Positions 49,282-57,861 of a stretch of 64,000 bases of DNA are shown here, in pieces. Position 1 is the stretch's first letter. The number at the start of each line of letters is the position of its first letter. Under the pieces are notes generated by a model, which was not told the DNA's origin, did not search any database, and saw only the letters and a program-made list of their open reading frames with translations. Source of the DNA: JAKVAV01 sp047632755 (lineage in GTDB: Bacteria; Bacteroidota; Bacteroidia; Flavobacteriales_D; Cryomorphaceae). The position numbers were made by a program, and so were the translations under genes. The stretch lies in contig JBLIDT010000005.1 in NCBI GenBank assembly GCA_047632755.1, forward strand, positions 62,001-126,000, in the 5' to 3' direction.

Positions 49282-51225
49282 ATGGTTGATCTTACCGTCG
49301 TAATTGTCAGCTATAACGTCTCCTACTTTTTGGAGCAATGCCTCCACAGTGTGCTCAAAGCATCAGGGAAATTGACCTGTGAAGTGATAGTAGTAGACAA
49401 CAATTCGGTAGATGGATCAGTAGCCCTGGTTAGACAAAAATTTCCCACAGTAAAACTCATTGCCAATAAGGAAAATGTGGGTTTTAGTAAGGCGAACAAT
49501 CAAGCCATTCGCGAAAGCACTGGGGAATATGTCCTCTTATTAAATCCAGACACGTTGGTCGAGGAGGACACTTTTGCCAAAACAGTAGCTTTCATGAATG
49601 AACATCCCGATGCGGGTGGTCTGGGCTTGAAAATGATAGATGGTAAGGGACAATTTCTTGCCGAAAGCAAAAGAGGCCTTCCCACTCCTTCAGTAGCATT
49701 TTACAAAATATTTGGTCTGAGCGCTTTGTTTCCCAAATCCAAGGCTTTTGGAAAATACCATCTCGGCTACTTGAGCAAAGAAGAGACCCACAGCATAGAT
49801 GTGCTATCAGGGGCTTTTATGCTAATGAGAAAATCGGTTTTGGATAAGATTGGTCTATTAGATGAAGATTTCTTCATGTACGGCGAAGACATCGACCTTT
49901 CGTATAGGATTATCTTGGGTGGCTATAAGAACTACTATTTCCACGATGCCCGAATCATTCACTACAAAGGGGAAAGCACAAAAAAAAGTAGTGTAAACTA
50001 TGTGTTCGTATTTTATAGAGCAATGGTGATTTTCGCCAAGAAACATTTCTCAAAAAGGAACGCGAAAACATTCAGTTTTTTCATAAATCTAGCGATATAC
50101 ATACGAGCTGGCCTAGCTATAATTCAGCGGTTTATCTCCAGTATATTCATATACTTAGCTGATTTATCGATCATTCTAGCACTGCTACTATTGCTTAAAG
50201 CTTGGTATGTATCCGTGTCAGGTATCACATACCAAACCGAATTACTTATCGCTGCCTTTACTGCTTACACAAGTATTTGGATGATTAGCTGTTTTCTTAA
50301 TGGCGGTTATGACCGGCCCTATTCTAAATTTAAAAATTTGCGCGGGATTGCCATTGGCACACTCATCATATTGATGGTGTATGCCTTACTACCCGAAAGC
50401 CTTCGTTTCTCTCGTGCTCTCATCCTACTGGGGACATTCACTACTACTGTATATTTCCTATTAAGCCGGAGCCTGCTAAATTCGATGTCGCCCAGCGAAG
50501 CGCAACTGCGAGAAGGAAAAATTGGAGTGATCGCGAGCGAAAAGGAGTTTGATAGAATAGAAAAGCTACTCTCCGAATCAGGGTTTCGTGGAAATAAACC
50601 GCTCCGAATTTCCCCTGAAAAAGACAAAAGAGGGGAAGAAGCCCATGCCGATCGACTAACAGAAATCGTTTCCATATATAAGCTTCAAACAGTCATCTTT
50701 AGTGGGCTGGATGTAGCCTCTCAAAGAATCATTGGCCTGATGGCCAATACTGAATCGAAAAGACTACAATTTAAAATAGCGCCCCCTGAAAGTGCTTTTA
50801 TTATTGGAAGCAATTCCATAGAAAGAGGAGGAAACGTTTTTTTAATGGATTTGAATGCTGTCAACAAAGCATCCAATAAACGAAGAAAGAGATCATTGGA
50901 CTTTGTTTTGGCATTGGTCTTTCTTTTCTCCTATCTCATCATCGTTTGGGGAGTTCAGGAAAAAGTAGGTTTCTTCAGAAATATACTTTCAGTAATAGGT
51001 GGTCAAAAGTCATGGGTTGGCTATGCCAAGACAAGAGCAACCCAGCCCGACTTGCCTCAAATCAGAACAGGAGTATTAAATCCTATGGATAGAATACGAT
51101 TTTTAAAGACACCAGAAGAGACAGCAAAAAAACTCAATGCAGTCTATGCTAGAGAATATGGTTTGCGAAAAGATTTAGCCATTGTGTCATCAGGTTTCAG
51201 CAGTTTAGGCAGAAGAGATGCATAG
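49282..51225 (+). CDS. Hybrid GT2 glycosyltransferase with membrane and sugar-transferase-like C-terminus
   Basis: 647 residues. 1-245: GT2 catalytic domain, 'VVIVSYNVSYFLEQCLHSVL', 'VVDNNSVDGS', 'LLLNPDTLVEEDTF', and late 'DFFMYGEDIDLSYRI' as in rhamnosyl/dTDP-sugar transferases. About 255-395: transmembrane helices. About 410-525: a soluble Rossmann-like segment ('IGVIASEKEFDRIEKLL', 'LQTVIFSGLD') like the CoA_binding_3 part of polyprenyl-P glycosylphosphotransferases. About 530-647: 'KRRKRSLDFVLALVFLFSYL' and 'GGQKSWVGYA', which recall a degenerate bacterial sugar transferase. It probably builds a surface polysaccharide; whether the C-terminal half is active is doubtful. Confidence 0.82.
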   Translation: MVDLTVVIVSYNVSYFLEQCLHSVLKASGKLTCEVIVVDNNSVDGSVALVRQKFPTVKLIANKENVGFSKANNQAIRESTGEYVLLLNPDTLVEEDTFAKTVAFMNEHPDAGGLGLKMIDGKGQFLAESKRGLPTPSVAFYKIFGLSALFPKSKAFGKYHLGYLSKEETHSIDVLSGAFMLMRKSVLDKIGLLDEDFFMYGEDIDLSYRIILGGYKNYYFHDARIIHYKGESTKKSSVNYVFVFYRAMVIFAKKHFSKRNAKTFSFFINLAIYIRAGLAIIQRFISSIFIYLADLSIILALLLLLKAWYVSVSGITYQTELLIAAFTAYTSIWMISCFLNGGYDRPYSKFKNLRGIAIGTLIILMVYALLPESLRFSRALILLGTFTTTVYFLLSRSLLNSMSPSEAQLREGKIGVIASEKEFDRIEKLLSESGFRGNKPLRISPEKDKRGEEAHADRLTEIVSIYKLQTVIFSGLDVASQRIIGLMANTESKRLQFKIAPPESAFIIGSNSIERGGNVFLMDLNAVNKASNKRRKRSLDFVLALVFLFSYLIIVWGVQEKVGFFRNILSVIGGQKSWVGYAKTRATQPDLPQIRTGVLNPMDRIRFLKTPEETAKKLNAVYAREYGLRKDLAIVSSGFSSLGRRDA

Positions 51226-51236
51226 CTATTACCTAA

Positions 51237-51266
51237 TTGCGTATTGGGAATTTTCCGCTAATTTTG
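51237..51266 (+). promoter_or_regulatory. Bacteroidota-type promoter for the E2 gene
   Basis: TTG (51237-51239), 19-nt spacer, TAATTTTG (51259-51266), then 25 nt to the ATG at 51292. It has the same spacing as the phhA leader promoter. Confidence 0.65.
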
Positions 51267-51291
51267 CATCACCATCATAGAACTGAAATTT

Positions 51292-52635
51292 ATGCCACAA
51301 TTTGAAGTCTTACTTCCCAAAATGGGAGAAAGCGTAGCAGAAGCAACCATCATCAAATGGGTCTTGGAAGAAGGCGATTCTGTTGAAGCAGATGAACCCA
51401 TGGTCGAAATAGCCACGGATAAAGTGGATAGTGAGGTACCTGCTCCAGAAGATGGCATCTTGGTAAAGAAACTCTGTGAAGAAGGAGATGTGATAGAAGT
51501 AGGTAAACCCATCGCCATTTTTTCTACAGGTGGAGACACCAATGTAACAGCTCCAACTGCAGAAAGCAAACCAGCTGCTGTACCTGCATCAAATGGTGCA
51601 GCTAAAACCCATGAAAAACCCGTTCTCGCGGTTGCCACAGGAGATGAAAAAATATCAAAGACTGGTTCTTCTGGTCGTTTCTATTCTCCTTTAGTTAGAA
51701 ACATTGCTGAAAAAGAAGGCGTTTCCCTTCAGGAGCTTGAGCAACTGGAGGGCAGCGGTGCAGAAGGTAGGGTCACCAAAAAAGACATACTCAATTACAT
51801 TCCCAATAGATCTACCACCCCACCCGCACTTGCGCCCAAAGAAGAATCTAAAAAATCAGCACCAAAGCCCGCCACGTCTGAGGCTGGTGGAATAACCATC
51901 AAATTGCCTACGATTAGAGTTGGTGCAGATGATGAAATAGTGGAGATGGATCGAATGAGGAAACTCATCTCCGAACATATGGTGACCTCTATGCATGTGT
52001 CACCTCACGTTACTTCATATGTGGAAGCCGATGTCACGAATATAGTAGCCTGGAGAAATAAGTGGAAGAACAAATTTCAGGAGCGGGAAGGTGAAAAATT
52101 AACCTTCACTCCTATTTTCATAGAAGCCATTGCACAAGCTATTAAAGAAATGCGCGGTGTCAATGTGAGTACAGATGGAGTTAATATCATCAAGCGAAAG
52201 CACATTAACATTGGTATGGCTGCAGCTTTGCCTTCTGGCAATTTGATTGTACCAGTTATTCATGATGCAGACCAACTAAATCTGCTTGGAATAACGAAAA
52301 AGGTAAATGATTTGGCTTCTAGAGCAAGAGAAAATAAATTGCTCCCAGAAGAAATTCAAGGAGGTACTTACACGCTGACCAATGTCGGTACTTTCGGGAA
52401 TGTGATGGGAACACCTATTATCAATCAACCTCAAGCTGCGATCATGGCAGTTGGAGCCATTCGAAAAAAGCCTGCAGTAATTGAAACGCCCGAAGGAGAT
52501 TTTATTGGTATCAGACACATGATGTTCCTCTCTCATGCTTACGATCACCGAATTATTGACGGTGCCTTGGGAGGTAGTTTTGTGCGCAAAGTGGCTGACA
52601 TTCTCGAGAGTTTTGATGTCAATAGGGAAATTTGA
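51292..52635 (+). CDS. Dihydrolipoamide acyltransferase (E2) of a 2-oxo acid dehydrogenase complex
   Basis: 447 residues. N-terminal lipoyl domain (1-78) with the lipoylated Lys in 'EIATDKVDSEVPAPEDG'; Pro/Ala-rich linker; E3/E1-binding domain (about 127-163, 'YSPLVRNIAEKEGVSLQ'); second linker; catalytic acyltransferase domain (about 215-447) with 'HVTSYVEADVTNI' and the active-site 'DHRIIDGALGG'. The family serves pyruvate, 2-oxoglutarate or branched-chain 2-oxo acid complexes. In Bacteroidota a single-lipoyl E2 like this is often the branched-chain form, but E1 is not adjacent. Confidence 0.93.
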   Translation: MPQFEVLLPKMGESVAEATIIKWVLEEGDSVEADEPMVEIATDKVDSEVPAPEDGILVKKLCEEGDVIEVGKPIAIFSTGGDTNVTAPTAESKPAAVPASNGAAKTHEKPVLAVATGDEKISKTGSSGRFYSPLVRNIAEKEGVSLQELEQLEGSGAEGRVTKKDILNYIPNRSTTPPALAPKEESKKSAPKPATSEAGGITIKLPTIRVGADDEIVEMDRMRKLISEHMVTSMHVSPHVTSYVEADVTNIVAWRNKWKNKFQEREGEKLTFTPIFIEAIAQAIKEMRGVNVSTDGVNIIKRKHINIGMAAALPSGNLIVPVIHDADQLNLLGITKKVNDLASRARENKLLPEEIQGGTYTLTNVGTFGNVMGTPIINQPQAAIMAVGAIRKKPAVIETPEGDFIGIRHMMFLSHAYDHRIIDGALGGSFVRKVADILESFDVNREI

Positions 52636-52669
52636 TAAAGTTTCAGTAAGTCATACTAACCGTTTATAT

Positions 52670-52677
52670 TAGCTTTG
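52670..52677 (+). promoter_or_regulatory. TAnnTTTG box for the first PD40 gene
   Basis: TAGCTTTG (52670-52677), 19 nt before the ATG at 52697. No clear -33 TTG. Confidence 0.4.
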
Positions 52678-52696
52678 AACGACTATTTCCCTCTTG

Positions 52697-54739
52697 ATGA
52701 ATAAAACGTTACTTCTGAGCATTTTCTTTCTAGGTTTATTGTGCGCGACTGCTCCAGCTCAAAGCACATCGCCAAATAAGCGTTTTGAAGAAGCAGTTCG
52801 ACTCGAAGCCGAAGGCGAGAAACGACAGGCTTTTGATGTGTGGACATCTCTCGCCTCTGATTTCCCCGAAAACGGCAACTTTCAATACCGCGCAGGGCTT
52901 GCTCATTTGGAGTCCTTTAATCAACAAGTAGGCTCGCTTTCTTATTTAAAACGAGCTGAAGATATTGGGACAAGCGAAAAATACAATCCTATTAGCCCTC
53001 AGGAAGAAAAGTCGCCAATCACGGTTTACTTCTACCTCGGAAAAGCCCATCACCTCAATTACAACCTTGATGAGGCTAAGGTGTACTATGAGAAGTTCAT
53101 GGATACAGCACCTAGTAAGCACTTCCTTTTTTCTGATGCCGCTCTGGGAGTTCAACAAGTTGGTCATGCCAAAACGATCACTGCCAAACCAGTAGCTTTC
53201 AATATTACAAACCTTAGTGATACCATTAATTCGCCATACCCAGACTACAGTCCCGTAATTTCGATCGACGAAAATTCGATCTTTTACACCTCACGTAGGC
53301 TTAGGGCTGACAGCAGCAACATAGCGATATTAGATCGTAATACTGGTGGGTACTACGATGACATATACGTATCCTATAAAGATCGAAGAGGGAATTGGCA
53401 AAAACCAGAAATTCTGAATATCAATTCAGACATACATACAGCCACTATGAACGTAGCTGCCAATGGTCAGACACTTTACATATACCGTGATGAAGACGGT
53501 GGGTCAATTTTTGAAAGCTCATTGGTCGGAGAGACTTGGACAACTCCAGTAAAATTACCCGCTCCCATTAATTCAAGCGCATGGGAAACACATATTGCTG
53601 CTACTGTAGATGGGCAAACGGTATACTTTGTTAGCGATCGAAAAGGTGGTTTAGGAGGTAGAGATATCTGGCGGTCAAGAAAATTACCGGACAATACATG
53701 GGGCGAAGCCTACAATATGGGCCCTACTCTTAATACATCGTATGAAGAAGATGCCGTTTTCATTTCACCCGATGAGAATACTCTCTACTTCAGCTCACAA
53801 GGACACACTAGCATAGGAGGTTTTGATGTGTTTAGCAGTACGAAAGATGCTGAAGGCAACTGGAGAGAACCCGTAAATATTGGTTATCCCATCAATACCA
53901 CTGACGACGACATATTTTTCGTGACGAGCGCGGATGGAAAAAGAGCCTATTTCTCTTCATTCAGAAAAGAAGGATACGGAGAAAAAGATATTTACATCTT
54001 GGACTTGCCCGAACCTCAAGAGGTGAAATTGGCTCTTCTGAAAGGAATAATTATTCCCGCTCCTGGCGATGAACTCCCAAAAGACATTTCGATAGCGGTA
54101 ACCAATAAGGCAACAATGGAGACGTCTTATTACTCTCCTCGCGCACGCGATGGCGTATTCGTTGCCATACTTCCGCCATGCTTTGATTATAGTGTAGAGT
54201 ACTTAATTGACGGAGATGTAGCTGGTACAGATTCATTCAGCGTTGACTGCGAAAGTGCTTACCGCGAAATAGAGAAAACCCTTTTACTGAATCCTGTCCT
54301 CCTAGGAGATAAGGGAAAAACAGTCTTTGTTTCTACAACAACAGAGGCAAATGAGCCCATCTCATTTAAGAAGTTCTTTGGATACAATGGGAATGAAGTG
54401 GCTCTTGAAGAGGTTATTTTCAGAGACTTTATGAATAATCTAAAAGTCAAAACCATCAAACATGGTTCTGTTGAGATTACGCTGGTAGGCAGTGCATCAA
54501 AGGTCCCTACAAAGACATTTGTTAGAAATCAAGTTCTTGCCGATTTGAGAGCAAACAATGCGAAAGAGAGAATACTTAATTTTGCCAAAGAGCTACAGAT
54601 TGATCCAACCGACTTGGTCTTCAAAATAGTAGAAGGGAAAGTTCAAGGACCAAACTACAAAGGAGATTACCTAAAAAACAAAGACATCTACCGCAATTTC
54701 CAATACGTGGAAGTGATTGCTAAGTATCGTATCCCCTAA
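52697..54739 (+). CDS. Secreted TPR-PD40 repeat protein (first of two)
   Basis: 680 residues from ATG 52697 (a TTG one codon upstream is open). Signal peptide MNKTLLLSIFFLGLLCATAP. TPR-like helices at about 25-150 ('RFEEAVRLEAEGEKRQAFDVW', 'FYLGKAHHLNYNLDEAKVYYEKF'). PD40/WD40-like blades at about 185-430 with the typical Tyr-Phe-Ser-Ser/Asp-x-Arg units ('FYTSRRLRAD', 'YFVSDRKGGLGGRDIW', 'YFSSQGHTSIGGFDVF', 'YFSSFRKEGYGEKDIY'). The C-terminal about 240 residues are not recognised and lack the usual OmpA domain. It is predicted periplasmic or surface associated. Confidence 0.8.
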   Translation: MNKTLLLSIFFLGLLCATAPAQSTSPNKRFEEAVRLEAEGEKRQAFDVWTSLASDFPENGNFQYRAGLAHLESFNQQVGSLSYLKRAEDIGTSEKYNPISPQEEKSPITVYFYLGKAHHLNYNLDEAKVYYEKFMDTAPSKHFLFSDAALGVQQVGHAKTITAKPVAFNITNLSDTINSPYPDYSPVISIDENSIFYTSRRLRADSSNIAILDRNTGGYYDDIYVSYKDRRGNWQKPEILNINSDIHTATMNVAANGQTLYIYRDEDGGSIFESSLVGETWTTPVKLPAPINSSAWETHIAATVDGQTVYFVSDRKGGLGGRDIWRSRKLPDNTWGEAYNMGPTLNTSYEEDAVFISPDENTLYFSSQGHTSIGGFDVFSSTKDAEGNWREPVNIGYPINTTDDDIFFVTSADGKRAYFSSFRKEGYGEKDIYILDLPEPQEVKLALLKGIIIPAPGDELPKDISIAVTNKATMETSYYSPRARDGVFVAILPPCFDYSVEYLIDGDVAGTDSFSVDCESAYREIEKTLLLNPVLLGDKGKTVFVSTTTEANEPISFKKFFGYNGNEVALEEVIFRDFMNNLKVKTIKHGSVEITLVGSASKVPTKTFVRNQVLADLRANNAKERILNFAKELQIDPTDLVFKIVEGKVQGPNYKGDYLKNKDIYRNFQYVEVIAKYRIP

Positions 54740-54797
54740 TCTAAGTATCTCACGTCAAGATTAAACGCACTTGGAATGAGAGACGTAAAACACTGAA

Positions 54798-56348
54798 TTG
54801 ATAGAACAAGTGCGCCCCCATACACTGTTTATTCTTTTTCTTTTGTGGTCTGCAACCCCAGTTTGCGCGCAAAACCAAGCGAAAGCGGATAATGCCTTTG
54901 ATAAAGGCAACTACCTAGAAGCGGTGGAGCAATACGAGCGATTAGTAGAAAAGGAGCCAGACAATCCTTACTACAATGAACAGCTGGGAAAAAGTTACCT
55001 CAAAACATACATAGACCCCCTGATGGCTCTAGACTACCTTCTCATAGCAGAGAGCAAAGAGAAGTTTGATAAAAGCCTATACTTGGACATAGCTGTAGCA
55101 AGTTCTTATCACTTGGATTATGATCAAACTCTTTATTATCTCAATAAGTTTGATGAAGAAGGCGGAGTCAAAAAAAAGAACATTAATCAGTTCAATAAGC
55201 TAAAGAACGATTGTATTGCTGCACAAGATCTTTTGAAGTACCCTGTTGATGTCAACTTTAGCCGCTTAGGCGATAACATAAATACGGTCTATCCCGAATA
55301 TCATCCCTTTGTCACTAAAGATGGGAAGTTCTTGTATTTTACTTCAAGACGAAAACTAAAACCAGGTGCCAAGCCAGAATTTGATGGGTATTTTCCTTCT
55401 GACATCTTCATGAGCGAGCGAACAGAAACGGGCTGGGCACGGGCAGCCCCATTGCCACGCCCCATAAATACACCTTATGACGAGCAAGTAGTAGGTATAA
55501 CTGACTCAGGCGACAGTATCTTTTTTTACATCGATCATGTCGAGAATTTTGGAGACATATACGTGGCCGCAAAGGAAGTTGGCCGTTTTAATAAACCAAA
55601 AAACTTAGGCGATCAAGTGAATTCGGGAAATGTAGAATCATCCTGTTCGATATCGAAAAACGGGAAGATTATGTTGTTTAGCTCTGAGAGAGATGGCGGA
55701 TTTGGGAAGCTCGATATCTTTATGGTGAAGAGATTACAAAACGGAGAATGGGGCGATCCTGAAAATCTTGGCGGAGAAATAAACACTCCTCTCAACGAAG
55801 ACTTCCCTACCCTTTCTGGAGATGGACTTACCATGTACTTCAGTAGCGACGGCCATCCTGGGATGGGGGGATATGATCTATTTTTTTCTACCTGGGATAC
55901 CCAAAATATGGTTTGGTCAAAACCGCAAAACTTGGGATACCCTCTAAACACCCCCTTTGACAATAAGAATATATCCTATACTCAAAATGGTGAAGTGGCA
56001 TATGTGACAAGATTGGAACCTGGCTCCAACACTCAGTTAGATATTTACAAAGTGACCTTTAATAGAACACAAAGCGAAGATCCTGCTACATTCCTTATAA
56101 ACATCCCAGCTTCGGCAAACATCGATGGAGCAGCACCTGAAATCCTCATCAAAAACGACTTGGATGAAGTAGTAGGAAGATACCTGCCCAATAAAATATC
56201 AGGCAGATACGTATTGGGGCTGTACTCTGGTAAGTACTTCTTATACGTTGATGCCACTGGATTCCTTCCCTATACTGAAGTATTGGTTGTAAACAATTAC
56301 CACACGAAACAAGACATAAACGTTAAGCTCATCAAATTGACAGAATGA
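54798..56348 (+). CDS. Secreted TPR-PD40 repeat protein (second of two)
   Basis: 516 residues from TTG 54798, or 512 from GTG 54810; both give a signal peptide ending 'WSATPVCAQ'. TPR-like repeats at about 25-145 ('AFDKGNYLEAVEQYERLVEK'), PD40 blades at about 155-420 ('YFTSRRKLKPGAKPEFDGYF', 'LFSSERDGGFGKLDIFMV', 'YFSSDGHPGMGGYDLFF'), and a small C-terminal beta domain ('YVLGLYSGKYFLYVDATGF'). It is a paralogue of the preceding gene, 58 nt downstream. The stop overlaps the exonuclease ATG by 4 nt. Confidence 0.8.
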   Translation: MIEQVRPHTLFILFLLWSATPVCAQNQAKADNAFDKGNYLEAVEQYERLVEKEPDNPYYNEQLGKSYLKTYIDPLMALDYLLIAESKEKFDKSLYLDIAVASSYHLDYDQTLYYLNKFDEEGGVKKKNINQFNKLKNDCIAAQDLLKYPVDVNFSRLGDNINTVYPEYHPFVTKDGKFLYFTSRRKLKPGAKPEFDGYFPSDIFMSERTETGWARAAPLPRPINTPYDEQVVGITDSGDSIFFYIDHVENFGDIYVAAKEVGRFNKPKNLGDQVNSGNVESSCSISKNGKIMLFSSERDGGFGKLDIFMVKRLQNGEWGDPENLGGEINTPLNEDFPTLSGDGLTMYFSSDGHPGMGGYDLFFSTWDTQNMVWSKPQNLGYPLNTPFDNKNISYTQNGEVAYVTRLEPGSNTQLDIYKVTFNRTQSEDPATFLINIPASANIDGAAPEILIKNDLDEVVGRYLPNKISGRYVLGLYSGKYFLYVDATGFLPYTEVLVVNNYHTKQDINVKLIKLTE

Positions 56349-57166
56349 AGTTAAATCTGAAAAAACCACTCGCATTTTTTGACCTCGAAACGACTGGTGT
56401 TAATGTTGCCTCAGATAGAATAGTAGAAATCGCGATCCTTAAGCTATTTCCTGATGGAAGAATTGAAAAAAGACCGTCTGAGGAGAACGAAAGGTTTCTA
56501 ATCAATCCACAAATGCCTATCCCTCTCGAGACCTCGCTGATACATGGCATTTATGATGAGGATGTAAAAGATGCTCCCAGCTTTGCTGATGTAGCAGATA
56601 AAGTATTCAAGTTTTTATTCGATTGCGATCTAGCAGGTTTCAATTCCAATAAGTTTGATGTTCCAATCCTCGCCGAAGAATTCTTGCGCTGCAGTATTGA
56701 CTTCAGTATAGAAGATCGCAACTTGATTGACGTCCAAAACATCTTTCACATGATGGAGCAGCGTACACTAAAAGCGGGCTATAAATTCTACACTGGCAAA
56801 GACATGAACAATGCCCACGAAGCTATGGCAGATGTCGAAGCGACATACGACGTGTTCTTAGCGCAAATTGAAAAATACAAAGATGTAGAGTTTGAAGGTC
56901 GCGATGGAAAGAAGTCTGTTCCAATTGTGAACGATATGGACCAGCTTCACACAGTTTCCCAACGGCACCGAAACGTTGACTTTTTGGGACGATTCGTCTA
57001 CAATAAGGACAATGTCGAATGCTTCAATTTCGGTAAGCACAAAGGAAAACCTGTGACGGAAGTATTGCGCGCTGAGCCTGGTTATTATGGCTGGATGATC
57101 AAAGGTGATTTCCCACTATACACTAAAAAGGTATTGAAGGCGATGAAAGAAAAAATGGACACATGA
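56345..57166 (+). CDS. DnaQ-like 3'-5' exonuclease with C-terminal DUF3820-like domain
   Basis: 273 residues. Exo I 'AFFDLETTGVNVASDRIVEI' (Asp-x-Glu), Exo II 'DLAGFNSNKFDVPIL', Exo III 'NNAHEAMADVEATYDVF' (His-x4-Asp, DEDDh type) at 1-180. A C-terminal module at about 225-273 ('FNFGKHKGKPVTEVLRAEPG', 'YGWMIKGDFP') resembles DUF3820. It is a proofreading-type or DNA-processing nuclease without polymerase. It is coupled by 4-nt overlaps (ATGA) to both neighbours, so it shares an operon with the PD40 gene and the FAH gene. Confidence 0.9.
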   Translation: MKLNLKKPLAFFDLETTGVNVASDRIVEIAILKLFPDGRIEKRPSEENERFLINPQMPIPLETSLIHGIYDEDVKDAPSFADVADKVFKFLFDCDLAGFNSNKFDVPILAEEFLRCSIDFSIEDRNLIDVQNIFHMMEQRTLKAGYKFYTGKDMNNAHEAMADVEATYDVFLAQIEKYKDVEFEGRDGKKSVPIVNDMDQLHTVSQRHRNVDFLGRFVYNKDNVECFNFGKHKGKPVTEVLRAEPGYYGWMIKGDFPLYTKKVLKAMKEKMDT

Positions 57167-57777
57167 AGATAATCTGTATTGGCAGAAATTACGCCGATCA
57201 CGCAGCAGAGCTGAAGAATGAAATTCCCTCGGAGCCAGTTATCTTTTGCAAACCTGATACAGCTCTTTTACCGAAAAATCACCCTTTCATTTATCCTGAC
57301 CACACCAACGATTTACATTTTGAATTGGAATTGGTGCTTCGAATTAAAAAAGTAGGCAAACACATAGATCGGGCTTTTGCTCAAAAATATTATGAAGAAG
57401 TCGGTTTAGGAATCGACTTTACGGCAAGAGACACCCAACAGAAATGTAAAGAGAAAGGTCTTCCCTGGGAGAAAGCCAAAGCTTTTGATCACTCCGCTCC
57501 TCTGGGACAGAAATTCGTGAAGCTGAAGGACCTGCCTAATTCGAATAGTATCAACTTCGAGCTGAAGAAAAACGGAGAAACCGTCCAACAAGGAAACTCA
57601 TCTCTAATGCTGTTTCCATTCGACGTTATCCTGTCAGAGGTGTCTAAATTTTTTACTTTAAAAATTGGAGATCTTATCTTCACTGGAACACCTAAAGGAG
57701 TAGGCTCTGTCGTAAAAGGTGATGTCCTCGAGGGATTCCTCGAAAGGGAGAAATTACTGCACCTTGAAGTGAAATAA
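57163..57777 (+). CDS. Fumarylacetoacetate hydrolase-family protein (acylpyruvase-like)
   Basis: 204 residues: 'IICIGRNYADHAAELKNEIP', 'EPVIFCKPDTALL', metal ligands in 'LHFELELVLRI' (Glu pair) and 'GLGIDFTARDTQQKCKEKG', C-terminal 'GDLIFTGTPKGVGSVVKGD'. Members cleave C-C bonds in acylpyruvates or decarboxylate oxaloacetate. The compact length fits the FAHD1/YcgM group. Confidence 0.92.
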   Translation: MKIICIGRNYADHAAELKNEIPSEPVIFCKPDTALLPKNHPFIYPDHTNDLHFELELVLRIKKVGKHIDRAFAQKYYEEVGLGIDFTARDTQQKCKEKGLPWEKAKAFDHSAPLGQKFVKLKDLPNSNSINFELKKNGETVQQGNSSLMLFPFDVILSEVSKFFTLKIGDLIFTGTPKGVGSVVKGDVLEGFLEREKLLHLEVK

Positions 57778-57861
57778 AATTCTTGTTGTTTTATTCGCAT
57801 ATATTTCTCAATTTCATGGAATTGATGGCCTCATAAAAGCCTTAACCAAAATTGGAAACAC

